DNA from: Marivirga arenosa
GTDB lineage: Bacteria > Bacteroidota > Bacteroidia > Cytophagales > Cyclobacteriaceae
DNA: 64,000 nt
Reading direction: 5' to 3'
NCBI RefSeq assembly: GCF_030503895.2
Contig: NZ_CP129970.2
Location: 372,001-436,000, forward strand
The notes beneath the pieces were generated by a model, which had not been told where the DNA came from, ran no database searches, and saw nothing but the letters and a program-made list of their open reading frames with translations. A program made the position numbers and the translations under genes. Positions 56,001-64,000 of this stretch are shown here, piece by piece; position 1 is the first letter of the stretch, and the number at the start of each line of letters is the position of its first letter.

Positions 56001-57013
56001 AATCCATTGGCGTCAGTCCCCACCCAAAGTACATTCGTATTATCTACCAATAGCGCATTTACTTTCAGGTCAGATCTGCCTGGGTAATGCCAAAGAATCT
56101 CATATTCATTTTCAATAGTGTAACGGACTATGTAATCACCCACACTTGATATCACACCCCCTTGTTTATCACTAGTACAAATATGGTTAAACCTTGCATT
56201 TGGTATGTTAAGCTGACTAAAGTCTAACTTTTCACCTTTATCTGACTCGGGAAAGTATCTACCAAAAAAATATTCTGAATCGTAAAACATGCTTCCATCG
56301 GCTAAAATAATATTCTGCTTAGGTTTTAAGGTATGATACAAATTAACCTCAGTATTTAGCTTTTTATAAGAGTCAAAATTTTTATCTAAAAGGTAAAACG
56401 CACTATCTGTTAAAACATAAAATCCACCATCTGGATGAGGGGTATAGCTGTAAATTCTTTTAAACTGTTTTTTTTGCTTGTTTTTAAAGGCTCTTACGAG
56501 CTCTTTTTTAGTTGAATCGAAAAGTAGGAAATAATCATCATTTGCGGTAAACCAATACCCATTCCCCCCATTTAAAAAATTTAATGTTTTGCCAAAATCA
56601 AATTTTAAAGGAAATTTATCAATACTAGCTTTTAAAAAAGGTTTCGGATTGTTATCTACCTCAAAAGTTCGTGTATTTATTACATTTACCACACCTTGTG
56701 GGAAAAGAAGCCATAACAGATGATTATCTCCTAAATATATGTCATTTAATTGATTGCTAGAAAGCCGTTGGCCTTGAGGAGATACAGTATTGAATATTTT
56801 GAAATTCTTTCCGTCAAAGCGCGCTAAACCATTCATAGTTGCAACCCATATAAAGCCATCCTTATCCTGAATGATTCTTGAAATAAAAGCTTGAGGCAAT
56901 CCCTGATCCGTAGTATAATGTATGTACTGATTATGCTTAACCTCAATTGATTGACTAAATCCATTGAGAAAATTACCAAGTGTAACTAATAGTAAGAGAA
57001 CAGTTTTTTTCAT
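53060..57013 (-). CDS. Hybrid two-component system sensor/regulator
   Basis: 1317 residues in one chain: signal peptide, a periplasmic two-propeller sensor of Reg_prop repeats (about 30-690: DQGLPQAFISRIIQDKDGFIWVATMNGL), a Y_Y_Y domain (about 700-790), a transmembrane helix, HisKA with FFSNVTHEFRTPLT, HATPase (NLLSNAIKFT, DTGRGIP, GGTGIGLALVK), a receiver with DVMMPE, and a C-terminal AraC HTH (NISPNEYIRQYRLKKSF ... VAYKVGFDNPSYFSQCFKEYYNISP). All phospho-sites seem intact. Such HTCS usually turn on neighbouring polysaccharide loci; none lies here. ATG 57013 is chosen over 57022 as it begins MKKTVLLLL. Confidence 0.95.
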   Translation of the reverse strand: MKKTVLLLLVTLGNFLNGFSQSIEVKHNQYIHYTTDQGLPQAFISRIIQDKDGFIWVATMNGLARFDGKNFKIFNTVSPQGQRLSSNQLNDIYLGDNHLLWLLFPQGVVNVINTRTFEVDNNPKPFLKASIDKFPLKFDFGKTLNFLNGGNGYWFTANDDYFLLFDSTKKELVRAFKNKQKKQFKRIYSYTPHPDGGFYVLTDSAFYLLDKNFDSYKKLNTEVNLYHTLKPKQNIILADGSMFYDSEYFFGRYFPESDKGEKLDFSQLNIPNARFNHICTSDKQGGVISSVGDYIVRYTIENEYEILWHYPGRSDLKVNALLVDNTNVLWVGTDANGLFKIDLNKGAVHSSALEYNFVVDLLRNEFEIPLENIPENWLKNRATYGLRYSYTPKGKLLITQEGYGFGDQRIVYIVGNNRLKKLNLADIYQKEICGLSSSNEGLWAIDKYLTLFFWKDYDLNAIPDSIKLMESYSRDGPFVQDFLSDQGSQWILLENNDFIRVEKGSIKKTFNLNTISTGFIDLHQDKDSSNIIWIGGLTGGLVKWDKQKEEVVKRYTLKNGLSNDNVTGILEDSIGNLWIPTFNGLNRFNKLTERFTNYSLKDGLLESEFNRNHNLELKDGRMAFGGMNSLIILNPYGFKVDQFNPSTEIVGLKINEKSVAYNPDSSLMSQSFAELTELELEYFQNNLTFEIASTHYNDLEKSRLRYQLKEYNSSWITLENQSAFRLDNVRPGNYELLLNASNSDGIWSDKIKTIIIKISPPPWFSWWAFLLYALLTFSVFFIIWRNYKNRLIRNQNLIFNQKEAARLREMDEMKTRFFSNVTHEFRTPLTLILTPLERYLNKENPSQEVSRILNSTYKNANQLLKLVNQLLDINKIESGNMKNNVAVGDITEFCQTIVNDFKVTANSKNIILQFEGASNSHYFFNQPHLERILYNLLSNAIKFTDSGGKVLLSLSIKDNAEPQNSNVIIKVKDTGRGIPESAKEKLFDRFYQVDDSTTRDFGGTGIGLALVKELTKLIGGEISVESTLGKGSLFKLKFSVVKANESPESRQVIGGKDALKNFVHDDQELILIVDDNEELLSFISEILEENHNVITANNGRMAWEVIQKQMPDIVITDVMMPEINGYELIKLAKNSESTAHIQFIILSARSAQNSKEEGLSSGADAYLTKPFHFQELELIIGNLKSKKLKLRQYLFNQIFSKNTNQDSIKRTNPFLGKLNKFLDQNLDDTELGINNLTVHFGMSKSTLNRKLKSLINISPNEYIRQYRLKKSFKYLKGETTIAEVAYKVGFDNPSYFSQCFKEYYNISPSEAIKKSSE

Positions 57014-57140
57014 GAAAACCAAAAAGGATAGTTTTCAATTTAATAGAATTTATCAAAATAAAATAAATCTATTAATTATATTTTAAATACAATTAATTTT
57101 AATACTTATGCGGATATTTTTAGATGAAATATTACAAAAA

Positions 57141-57172
57141 AAAAGACTACCCCTGATTAGGAGCAGTCTTTT
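57141..57172 (-). terminator. Terminator of the Ig-domain lipoprotein gene
   Basis: AAAAGACT and AGTCTTTT with inner CCT/AGG pairs around a GATT loop; T run on the minus strand, 23 bases past the stop. Confidence 0.75.
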
Positions 57173-57194
57173 ACTATTAACCTAAAAAACTAAT

Positions 57195-59558
57195 TTACCT
57201 TGCAGGACCTCGATTAATTTTAAACCAAAAAGATGAATTACTCGGATCTCCATTATCTTTAGCATCTAAAATATCCTGACTATTAAAAGTATAATTCAGA
57301 AATGCTCCTGTAGAATTCAATTGATTTTGCATACTGAATCTTCTATTATTAGTTTCGGAGCGCCTTACAATTAGCCAATTGCTATTTGGCGAATCTAATG
57401 TTGTTAATTGCAAACTACTGATGTCACCATCATCAAAATTAGTATCTCTTAAATAATCGTTCGTAAATAGACGGTGGTTCAAAGTATACCTTCCATTTGA
57501 TTCATTTCTATTAAAGCCAAAATGCCCAGTTCTGTTTCCAGAAATAGAACCAAGTTCTATTTCTTTATTTGATGAACTTCTAACTTTTATGAAACCGCTA
57601 GACCCTAGTGCATCTGGTTGTATTGTATACCAATATAAACTACTAAATTGAATGGTTGTAAAAGTCACATCTCTCGTTCTACTAGTTACATTATTGTATA
57701 TATCTTTTAATCCTGCTGCAACTTCAATCCTGTATTCTGTCTCGAATTCAGTAAAATCTGCATTGGGATTTATTACTATATCACCATCCACTATAGATAA
57801 CGTTATAGGCACTGTATTAGCTCCTTGTTTCATCGTTATAAGTCCAGCATCTAAATTTGATTGAGCTAAATCATTGGTTCCTGATATGATAAAATTATCC
57901 CTTAGCTCTCTATTGTCATTTTCAGAGGATGACACCACGTTTGACAAACTAAAATCGAAATTTGCGGTGGTGAATTTTGAGGTAAAAGCAGAAGCCAAAC
58001 TATTACCTGCTAAATCTTTAACACCAGTACTTACTCTAACTTCATATTCAGTATTACCATATACTTTTTCACTAACTCTTATCTTGACAGTACTTGCATT
58101 ATCACCTTCCTCCACAGTAATTGCCACTTCTGACTCTCCTCTGAAGACTTTAAAATTTGTATCATTTCGTGTGTTAGGGTCTATAGCTTCGGAGAATACA
58201 ATATCTGCACCCAAGAAGGATTGGCTAACATTTGTTGCACCTGATTCTGGATCAATGGACTGAATCGTTGGGGCTGTTGCGTCACCATCGATTGTAAAAG
58301 TAGAAGTAAATTCTTGTTCTAAAGTATTACCATTTACGCTGGCTAATGAAGATTCAATGGTCAATGTATGCATAATACCTGCCTCCCAGCCTGAATCTCT
58401 TGTCAGAACTATTCGAGAACGGTCTGATTCAGGAATAGTACCACTAAATCCCAAAGTTTGTGAAGAATTTGAAACAATTATTTTAAAAGTTGTTTGTCCT
58501 ATTGAATTAGCGTCTAATTCTTCATCAAATTGAATGACTATCTCCGCATCCTCTGCTACACCTGTAGCACCAGATTCAGGCGAAATACTAATTACTCTTA
58601 AATAATCTTTAGTCGTAAAGCTTATTTCATTTCCATATGTAGTTCCAATGTCATTTGTAGCGTAAGCACGCACAAAATATTCAGTATTAGCTTCCAATTC
58701 GGATAACTCAGATGTAAAACTACCAGCTCCTTCTCCTTCTTCTGTAAAGCTATCACTTAAGGTTGGTTTAGAAGACTTTGACCATACTATACCTTTTTGT
58801 AAGATATTCTCTCCAGTAATTTCTCCTCCTGATATTGCAGCCACTTCACCAATACTCGTAATTTCATTTGTAGTGATATCTATTGCTAATGCATTAGTTG
58901 TAAATTCAACCGCATCTGCATACACTCTTTCTTCACCTGATGTAACATAACCAACAGCAAAATAGGTCGTTTCTGGCTCCAGTCCAGTAATAGTAACCGA
59001 TATTTGTCCATCACCAGAGGATTCTCCTTTTGGTTCTGCATTATCTAATGTTAAATCCGCATTTTCTCCTATTAAAACACCTTTCAATTCTGCAGACTCG
59101 CCTTCAACAGTTGCTGAAAATACAACCTCAACGGGTGAATTAAGTGTTATTGATTCTGAGCTTATGGTAGGTAAATCTGCTAAAGTCTCAAATTGTTTTT
59201 CTTCACCATAAATTGTACCGGATGAACCTGTCGCAAAAGCTCGGTAGAAATAATTAGTTGAAGGCTGAAGATCTGAAATCGTACTTGTGAAAGAACCTTC
59301 TCCAGATCCTTCAGAACTTATTTCATCATCTGTAGTAGGGTCACCGGAGGTATTGTAAACAATTCCCTTTAGCGTGACATCATCACCCTGAACTTCCCCT
59401 TCAAGCGTAGCCGAGTTGGGTGTAATTTCTGAAGCATTTAGGGTTGAGACTTCAATATCTGGAGTGGGGTCTGTCTCCGTATTGTTGCAACCATTAATAA
59501 TAATAGTTGACAAAATGATGATTAGGCTGAAATTCAAATTTAATTTAATTATTTTCAT
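57195..59558 (-). CDS. Multi-domain Ig-like surface lipoprotein
   Basis: 787 residues; lipobox I-I-N-G-C24. Three FN3-like repeats with the recurring ATLEGEV...GIVYNTSG...NYFYRAFATGSSGTIYGEE pattern (about 37-315), then SbsA-type Ig-like domains starting VISISPESGATGVAEDAEIVIQFDEELDANS and IQSIDPESGATNVSQS (about 320-640), and a C-terminal region with no known fold. The make-up suggests an exported adhesive or scaffold protein at the cell surface. Upstream of the hybrid regulator on the same strand. Confidence 0.85.
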   Translation of the reverse strand: MKIIKLNLNFSLIIILSTIIINGCNNTETDPTPDIEVSTLNASEITPNSATLEGEVQGDDVTLKGIVYNTSGDPTTDDEISSEGSGEGSFTSTISDLQPSTNYFYRAFATGSSGTIYGEEKQFETLADLPTISSESITLNSPVEVVFSATVEGESAELKGVLIGENADLTLDNAEPKGESSGDGQISVTITGLEPETTYFAVGYVTSGEERVYADAVEFTTNALAIDITTNEITSIGEVAAISGGEITGENILQKGIVWSKSSKPTLSDSFTEEGEGAGSFTSELSELEANTEYFVRAYATNDIGTTYGNEISFTTKDYLRVISISPESGATGVAEDAEIVIQFDEELDANSIGQTTFKIIVSNSSQTLGFSGTIPESDRSRIVLTRDSGWEAGIMHTLTIESSLASVNGNTLEQEFTSTFTIDGDATAPTIQSIDPESGATNVSQSFLGADIVFSEAIDPNTRNDTNFKVFRGESEVAITVEEGDNASTVKIRVSEKVYGNTEYEVRVSTGVKDLAGNSLASAFTSKFTTANFDFSLSNVVSSSENDNRELRDNFIISGTNDLAQSNLDAGLITMKQGANTVPITLSIVDGDIVINPNADFTEFETEYRIEVAAGLKDIYNNVTSRTRDVTFTTIQFSSLYWYTIQPDALGSSGFIKVRSSSNKEIELGSISGNRTGHFGFNRNESNGRYTLNHRLFTNDYLRDTNFDDGDISSLQLTTLDSPNSNWLIVRRSETNNRRFSMQNQLNSTGAFLNYTFNSQDILDAKDNGDPSNSSFWFKINRGPAR

Positions 59559-59702
59559 ACTGTTAGTTTTTTTGCTAAACTAGATTAGTACGACATAATA
59601 AATTATCAATATTGGTTCAAATCCTATGAATTTTGATTCAAAACTGGTTAAGCATGAATTAAAGTGACCTTTGTATAAAAAACAAATGAACTCTTAAAAA
59701 CG

Positions 59703-59732
59703 AAAAAAGCCTAACTCAATAGAGCTAGGCTT
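59703..59732 (-). terminator. Terminator of the following lipoprotein gene
   Basis: AAGCCTA/TAGGCTT with inner CTC/GAG and an AATA loop (59707-59732); TTTTTT on the minus strand. Confidence 0.8.
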
Positions 59733-59755
59733 GCAACAATTTAAAACAAAATAGG

Positions 59756-60553
59756 TTAGTTCGCACATTCTACATCTTGAAGATCTTCATCCCAGCAATG
59801 GAAATCTGTATCCCCAAAATATTTCTCACTTTTTACTCTACCGAATTTTAATTCTTGATTCCAATATATTTCAATCAAATCCCCTGATTCAGTATTTGAA
59901 ATCTCAACAGAACGATCTAAATTATTTTCATCATCTATGGCATAGTTGATGTAACTCCCTAATAAGTCACCTTCCTTTTCAATAGTAAAATTAGCATTTG
60001 CTACAGTTTGAGCCTCATTTCTTGACCAATCAGCAGTTATCCATGCAGTTGGCTTTTGTGGGCTTTCATAGAGTGTCCAGGTACCGCTATTTCCATCTAT
60101 ATTAGACTGACCATCAAACCAAACAAAGTTTTCTACATTTAGTGACGTTGATGAAATTGAACCTACCCAATTCACATTAGCATCCACTACATCAGCTGTT
60201 AAACGGATTGAAAAATCATTTGCATTATTAGTAAATGAAGTTTCCCATACCCATACTCCACTATCAGTATCATATATTGGATTTTGACTTATGGTAGCTT
60301 TAAAAGCGGTTACTGGAATTGCTAATCCACCTGTTAATATTGCTGAATAAACCCCTACATTTAAAGCAGAATAAAACCAGTTCTCTATAGTTTGATTTCT
60401 TTGATTATTATCTGCTTTGAAATCATCGAAGTTAGGAGCCATTGAATATTCTGGTGGTAATACGGGCTTAGGATCTTGTTCAGCTTCATTATCTGAATTA
60501 CAAGCTGTGAACAATATGCTTATACTAAGCATTAAACTCAATAATTTCTTCAT
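59756..60553 (-). CDS. Hypothetical lipoprotein
   Basis: 265 residues; signal MKKLLSLMLSISILFTAC with the lipidated Cys18. The body is beta-rich: repeated strands with W, N and D, for example GVWVWETSFTNNANDFSIRLTADV and PQKPTAWITADWS, a pattern seen in small Bacteroidota exported proteins. ATG 60553 is chosen over 60598, because a -7 box at 60578-60585 would start RNA after the upstream ATG. Own terminator. Function unknown. Confidence 0.7.
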   Translation of the reverse strand: MKKLLSLMLSISILFTACNSDNEAEQDPKPVLPPEYSMAPNFDDFKADNNQRNQTIENWFYSALNVGVYSAILTGGLAIPVTAFKATISQNPIYDTDSGVWVWETSFTNNANDFSIRLTADVVDANVNWVGSISSTSLNVENFVWFDGQSNIDGNSGTWTLYESPQKPTAWITADWSRNEAQTVANANFTIEKEGDLLGSYINYAIDDENNLDRSVEISNTESGDLIEIYWNQELKFGRVKSEKYFGDTDFHCWDEDLQDVECAN

Positions 60554-60577
60554 AATTGTATTGTCTATTGTGTTATA

Positions 60578-60585
60578 CAAAGATA
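60578..60585 (-). promoter_or_regulatory. -7 promoter element of the lipoprotein gene
   Basis: TATCTTTG on the minus strand, fitting TAnnTTTG, 24 bases before ATG 60553. It decides the start codon choice. Confidence 0.45.
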
Positions 60586-60650
60586 CCCAAAAGATCAATT
60601 TGGTTGGAACTGATGTAATAAATTAGATACGATTGTTAGAAACCTTCATT

Positions 60651-61091
60651 TTAAGAAAGGTTTTCATATATACTTTCCAATATACGCTTGAATTCTTTAA
60701 AGTCTTTTTCTGAAAGATTCTCCCAAGCCTTCATCCTTATGTTCTGTACTTCTGGTAAACATTCGTTTACCAATTTATCCCCATCATTTGTTAAAGCAAT
60801 CATAAAGCTTCTTCTATCAGCTGGATGTGGTTTCCTCTCTATCAAACCTTTATCTTTCAAAAGATCTATAATTCGAGTCATGGTAGGATGATCTTTAAAA
60901 GTATTAGTTGCCAATTCCCTTTGGTTTACTTCACCTTTATCGTGCAATTGTTTTAAAACTGCCCATTGATCAATGGTAATAGTCCAGCCTAATTCTCGAA
61001 AGCGTTGCTTGGCGTATTGCTTTACCCTTTTTGCAGTTTTATCAAGTAAAAAAGAATAACGACTATATTTTTCAGCTTCTTGCATTCTCAA
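60651..61091 (-). CDS. MarR family transcriptional regulator
   Basis: 146 residues. Winged-helix core: ITIDQWAVLKQLHDKGEVNQRELATNTFKDHPTMTRIIDLLKDKGLIERKPHPADRRSFMIALTNDGDKL is the MarR DNA-binding domain, with the DRRS wing. It dimerises through the terminal helices and usually represses a nearby gene until a phenolic or oxidative ligand is bound. Neighbours on this strand are a lipoprotein and a TonB-plug protein; no drug-efflux gene is seen. Start may be Met3 (61085). Confidence 0.9.
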   Translation of the reverse strand: MRMQEAEKYSRYSFLLDKTAKRVKQYAKQRFRELGWTITIDQWAVLKQLHDKGEVNQRELATNTFKDHPTMTRIIDLLKDKGLIERKPHPADRRSFMIALTNDGDKLVNECLPEVQNIRMKAWENLSEKDFKEFKRILESIYENLS

Positions 61092-61109
61092 TAGTTAGTA
61101 TAACAACTA

Positions 61110-61117
61110 CAAAGATA
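61110..61117 (-). promoter_or_regulatory. -7 promoter element of the MarR gene
   Basis: TATCTTTG on the minus strand, 18 bases before the start codon, fitting TAnnTTTG. No -33 match. Confidence 0.4.
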
Positions 61118-61927
61118 AAGAATGAAAAATTAAAACTACTGGTTTGTTGTGGTAACATAGGTTATAGTTTTGAACTAAACATCCTCTGCAGAAATAAAAA
61201 CTTTTGTAATAGGAAACAATATATGCGTTAGCTGTAAAGAAAAATAAGCTAACACAGATAATCTTAAAATGATTTACCTAAGAACTATATTAGTGCAGGA
61301 CTTCCTCCCCTACCACAGCCACCACAATAGTTTATTTACCTAGAAATTCAAATCCTGCGTATTTTGAATTTCTAGGAATTGAATTGTTAAAAAAGGAATA
61401 TTTAGTTCCAGCTTCCTATTAATTAAGATGATACATGAAAGACCTTTATTCGAAATAGCAGGACAAACTTCATTCAAATTACACACTACAATATTGAAAA
61501 TAGGTATTTCTAATCTTTAATCTAATTCGAACTTCGAGTTCAAATCTATAATCGGAAAATGGTTAAAAACTATAATATGAAACACCAATGGAAAAGAAAA
61601 AGCTAAGGTTTGAACCAATAATCAAAAAACAAACCCATAAGTCTAAAAATTTACATTTAATTTCTTTTTCGAAAATTATGCCTCAGGTGTAGTCAATAAT
61701 TTGAAAAGGTAAGGGCATAGCAAAAAAATCAGTTAAATCCTTTCAAAACAAAAATTATATATACCATAATACTCAATACCCCGTTACATAAATGGAAAAT
61801 ATAAGTAACTAAAATACAATACTTCCGACAAGAATTATGAAGTTACTTATTCCTTATTGTTCCTCCACCAATGCGCTACATGTCTGGCTGGTGCTAAAAA
61901 GTAGATTGCATTCAAATTTCCGTCAAT
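61118..61927. other. Gene-free stretch of about 800 bases
   Basis: No supported gene. The one strong structure is CCTAGAAATTCAAA (61339-61352) against TTTGAATTTCTAGG (61363-61376), a perfect 14-bp inverted repeat with a 10-base loop and no T run. The rest is AT-rich, with short stop-filled frames in all six directions that look like decayed coding DNA. Confidence 0.5.
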
Positions 61928-64000
61928 TCATTCGATAGCAATCAAATGTTCTTTGAAGAAAGGGGTTCCGTTTGTTAACATTCCCTCAACTCTCACTACA
62001 TAGTAGCCACTCTGATCGGAAGAAAAAAAGGTTTCTGAAGCAATACTATCTTCAAATGTTAAATCTGGATTCCAGTGCAAAGTTGTTCGGTAATCAGGAA
62101 CGCCATGCTGTTCCTCAACTATACTATAGTTTGGCTGGTAAAATTCTTTGGATTTGTGATAGCCTGGATTTAAAAATACTGATAATCCGTCTGATTTGGT
62201 TTCTCTATTAGGGTAAACTTGCTTCCCCCTCCTCGTAAAAATTGCAACAACACCAGTAGCACCTCTTGTACCATAAATTGCCGCATCCGCTCCCTTCAAA
62301 ACGTCTATTAGCAAGACATCTTCTATTTGTATTGAGTTGATTACATCAACATCTACAGGTATATTATCGAGAAAAAAAGCAGCTCCCTTTTCCGACCTAA
62401 ATGAATTTAACCCTCTAATAATAACCAATTCACCACGAGGTCTACCAACAACAAATACTCCAGGCACTCGTCTTAAGTAATCAAATACTGTAAAACCTTG
62501 CACTACTCCTACCGAATCCAACATTATTCTACTGCTCGGCTTTTCATATATAGTATTTATTCCCAGGCTGCTTTCTTCAAGTCTATTTCCTCTAGCAACA
62601 ACTTCTTCAAGCATTATTGTCTGGTCTTGCAAAAAATAAGCCTCTGAAATTTGATTCAGCTTTTTCACCTTATCAATATATTTTCTATTAGCACCGTTAT
62701 TATGTACTGAAAAAGCATTTATTTCGGGTCTTTTGCAGTATTGCTGTTCTACTTTGGCATCCTTATATTTCATAATTCTACCATTTTTTTCTTTATACAC
62801 CTGCACAAACACCATTGTGCTATCCATTAATACAAGATCGCTAACCTGAAAGCTGCCATCATCACTGGTCAATAGAAGAGTATCAGTCATCAATCCTATT
62901 GCAGGAATAGTTACAGTGATTGAAAGGTCTGTACTTATTTTACCTTTTTTGGAATCACTTACTTGCCCCCCTATTTTCAGTCCTTTTTCTGGCATAAACT
63001 GAGGAGAGTAATCAATTGAATCCAATAAAATATCCCAGTTGAATCTTGACCAGCCATGAGATAGCATCAAGAGGTCAAGTGATGCATATGCTTTTTTAGT
63101 ACCGGTAAAATAGTATTCAGGAGATTCAATTTTTCCTTTTAAGTCTGAATTCAATAGGAAATAGTTCTTAATATTCTCACCGTTTTTATCGTAGGAAGAT
63201 TCTTCCAAGGGATTAATGGTAAGTGAGGCAGTTCTTACCGAATCGTTGTTTGCAACTATTTCTATGTTCACTTCGGATCTTTTTTTATAAGTCTTTTGAT
63301 CAGTGCTTATTTCTATTTGAGGATCAAATAAATTAGGATTGGCAAAAAGCAAACGCTCTGAAAGCGGCACTTGATTCCGATCGAAAAAAGTAAAGTGAAC
63401 TATACCAGTTCCCAATTCTGATTTATCAATCTTTACAACCATAGATGAGCTATCCATACACTTCTTACTTATTAGAAGTTGCCCTCTTTTATGCACTACA
63501 AGTGTACCCTCTTTTAAATCTAATCGATTAGCTTGAACACCAACATGTAGCCCAGCAGAATTAGGGTAATGAATTATTTTAATTGCAGCTCCAGCTTTCT
63601 TTACACTAGGGAGCTTGAAAGTATCACCTTCAATTAATGCGAAATAGGATTTGCCATATTTTGGTACAATAAAGCTTAAACCGTAGCCTAAGACATCCGA
63701 TTCGAATTCTGTGATTTCTTCCCCCAAATCATCTATAATTACCCCCTCTACTTGCAAATCAAGAAGATTTTCGCGAGAAATTTTAATAGCAACCTTCGAG
63801 GGTATTTGATCGATAAAATCTCCGCCTTCAGGAAAAAAGTCTGCGATGATTTTATTTTTTTGTTTTTTTTGACTCTCGGTATTTGAAATATCTGATGTGA
63901 TAAGTGGATTGATTACAGGAAAGTAATGCTCATAAAAAAATTCTTGGTCAAGGTTTCGCATCCATTGCGTGTAAGCTCTTATTTTGTAATTCCCTGATTT
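61928..64000 (-). CDS. TonB-plug domain protein with macroglobulin-like domains, partial
   Basis: At least 690 codons, cut at its 5' end by the window edge: the open frame continues upstream of ATG 63961 and encodes NYKIRAYTQWM, the usual start region of this family, so that ATG is internal. The visible order is macroglobulin/bacterial Ig-like strands (PEGGDFIDQIPSKVAIK, VYKEKNGRIMKYKD), then a TonB-dependent receptor plug (LEEVVARGN, FDYLRRVPGVFVVGRPRGELVIIRG, FFLDNIPVDV, IDVLKGADAAIYGTRGATGVVAIFTRRG), with no beta barrel after it. Such proteins are exported and thought to assist outer-membrane transport or assembly. Stop at 61928. Confidence 0.85.
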   Translation of the reverse strand, partial: KSGNYKIRAYTQWMRNLDQEFFYEHYFPVINPLITSDISNTESQKKQKNKIIADFFPEGGDFIDQIPSKVAIKISRENLLDLQVEGVIIDDLGEEITEFESDVLGYGLSFIVPKYGKSYFALIEGDTFKLPSVKKAGAAIKIIHYPNSAGLHVGVQANRLDLKEGTLVVHKRGQLLISKKCMDSSSMVVKIDKSELGTGIVHFTFFDRNQVPLSERLLFANPNLFDPQIEISTDQKTYKKRSEVNIEIVANNDSVRTASLTINPLEESSYDKNGENIKNYFLLNSDLKGKIESPEYYFTGTKKAYASLDLLMLSHGWSRFNWDILLDSIDYSPQFMPEKGLKIGGQVSDSKKGKISTDLSITVTIPAIGLMTDTLLLTSDDGSFQVSDLVLMDSTMVFVQVYKEKNGRIMKYKDAKVEQQYCKRPEINAFSVHNNGANRKYIDKVKKLNQISEAYFLQDQTIMLEEVVARGNRLEESSLGINTIYEKPSSRIMLDSVGVVQGFTVFDYLRRVPGVFVVGRPRGELVIIRGLNSFRSEKGAAFFLDNIPVDVDVINSIQIEDVLLIDVLKGADAAIYGTRGATGVVAIFTRRGKQVYPNRETKSDGLSVFLNPGYHKSKEFYQPNYSIVEEQHGVPDYRTTLHWNPDLTFEDSIASETFFSSDQSGYYVVRVEGMLTNGTPFFKEHLIAIE

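Noticed and set aside
61837-61936. Short ORF of about 33 codons overlapping the end of the TonB-plug gene
   Set aside because: Basic, low-complexity translation without features, and overlap with a real gene on the other strand.

Overview
The window looks like chromosome from a low-GC marine-type Bacteroidota, most likely order Cytophagales (Marivirga-like, though genus cannot be proven from here). The grounds are SusC/SusD transport genes, a one-piece hybrid two-component regulator ending in an AraC domain, 7TMR-DISM and TPR histidine kinases, a Tricorn-type protease, type-II DAHP synthase/chorismate mutase fusions, promoters of the TTTG-N19-TAnnTTTG type, and no Shine-Dalgarno sequences.

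Layout. 1-570: tRNA-Ser(GCU) and tRNA-Pro(UGG), with a 28-bp repeat of the tRNA-Ser 3' end between them. 570-5690: a gene-poor accessory stretch with a lipoprotein, an attC-like hairpin, an MntA antitoxin beside a HepT toxin broken by a stop codon, and an NTN-hydrolase fused to membrane helices. 5690-17400: YjbQ, an AlkB-like dioxygenase, a 7TMR-DISM sensor split by an in-frame stop, a Tricorn-like protease, a SOUL protein, a TPR histidine kinase, a Usp protein and LysRS. 17500-25000: proline dehydrogenase, then the aromatic amino acid block (two DAHP synthase/chorismate mutase fusions, a prephenate-dehydratase-like protein, AroB, AroA). The second fusion gene is preceded by a 26-codon leader rich in Phe and Tyr codons, with mutually exclusive antiterminator and terminator helices. 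25000-34500: housekeeping and envelope genes (two YfiR/DUF4154 paralogues, M42 peptidase, amidohydrolase, AcpH, an ABC exporter pair, a fatty-acid desaturase). 34600-44020: an arsenosugar-type block (ArsS radical SAM, AhpD-like protein, DUF2064 glycosyltransferase) next to a SusC/SusD pair, a sodium:solute symporter and an atypical metallophosphoesterase. 44000-52900: transglutaminase-like protein, PhoH, a branched-chain 2-oxoacid dehydrogenase E1 fusion, ferredoxin and its reductase, an SDR epimerase and two unrecognised small proteins. 53000-64000: a 1.3-kaa hybrid regulator, an Ig-domain surface lipoprotein, another lipoprotein, a MarR regulator, an 836-bp non-coding stretch, and a TonB-plug protein cut by the window edge.

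The best-supported new signal is the Phe/Tyr attenuator at 21122-21290. Sequence-level evidence there includes a full Bacteroidota promoter, the leader ORF, and the 1:2, 2:3 and 3:4 pairings expected of classical ribosome-mediated attenuation. Also worth attention are the arsenosugar/SusCD/symporter/phosphoesterase block, the four-copy GTCAGAC double hairpin at 49106-49164, repeated ACCTGTCAGGT palindromes, and two genes apparently broken by a single in-frame stop.
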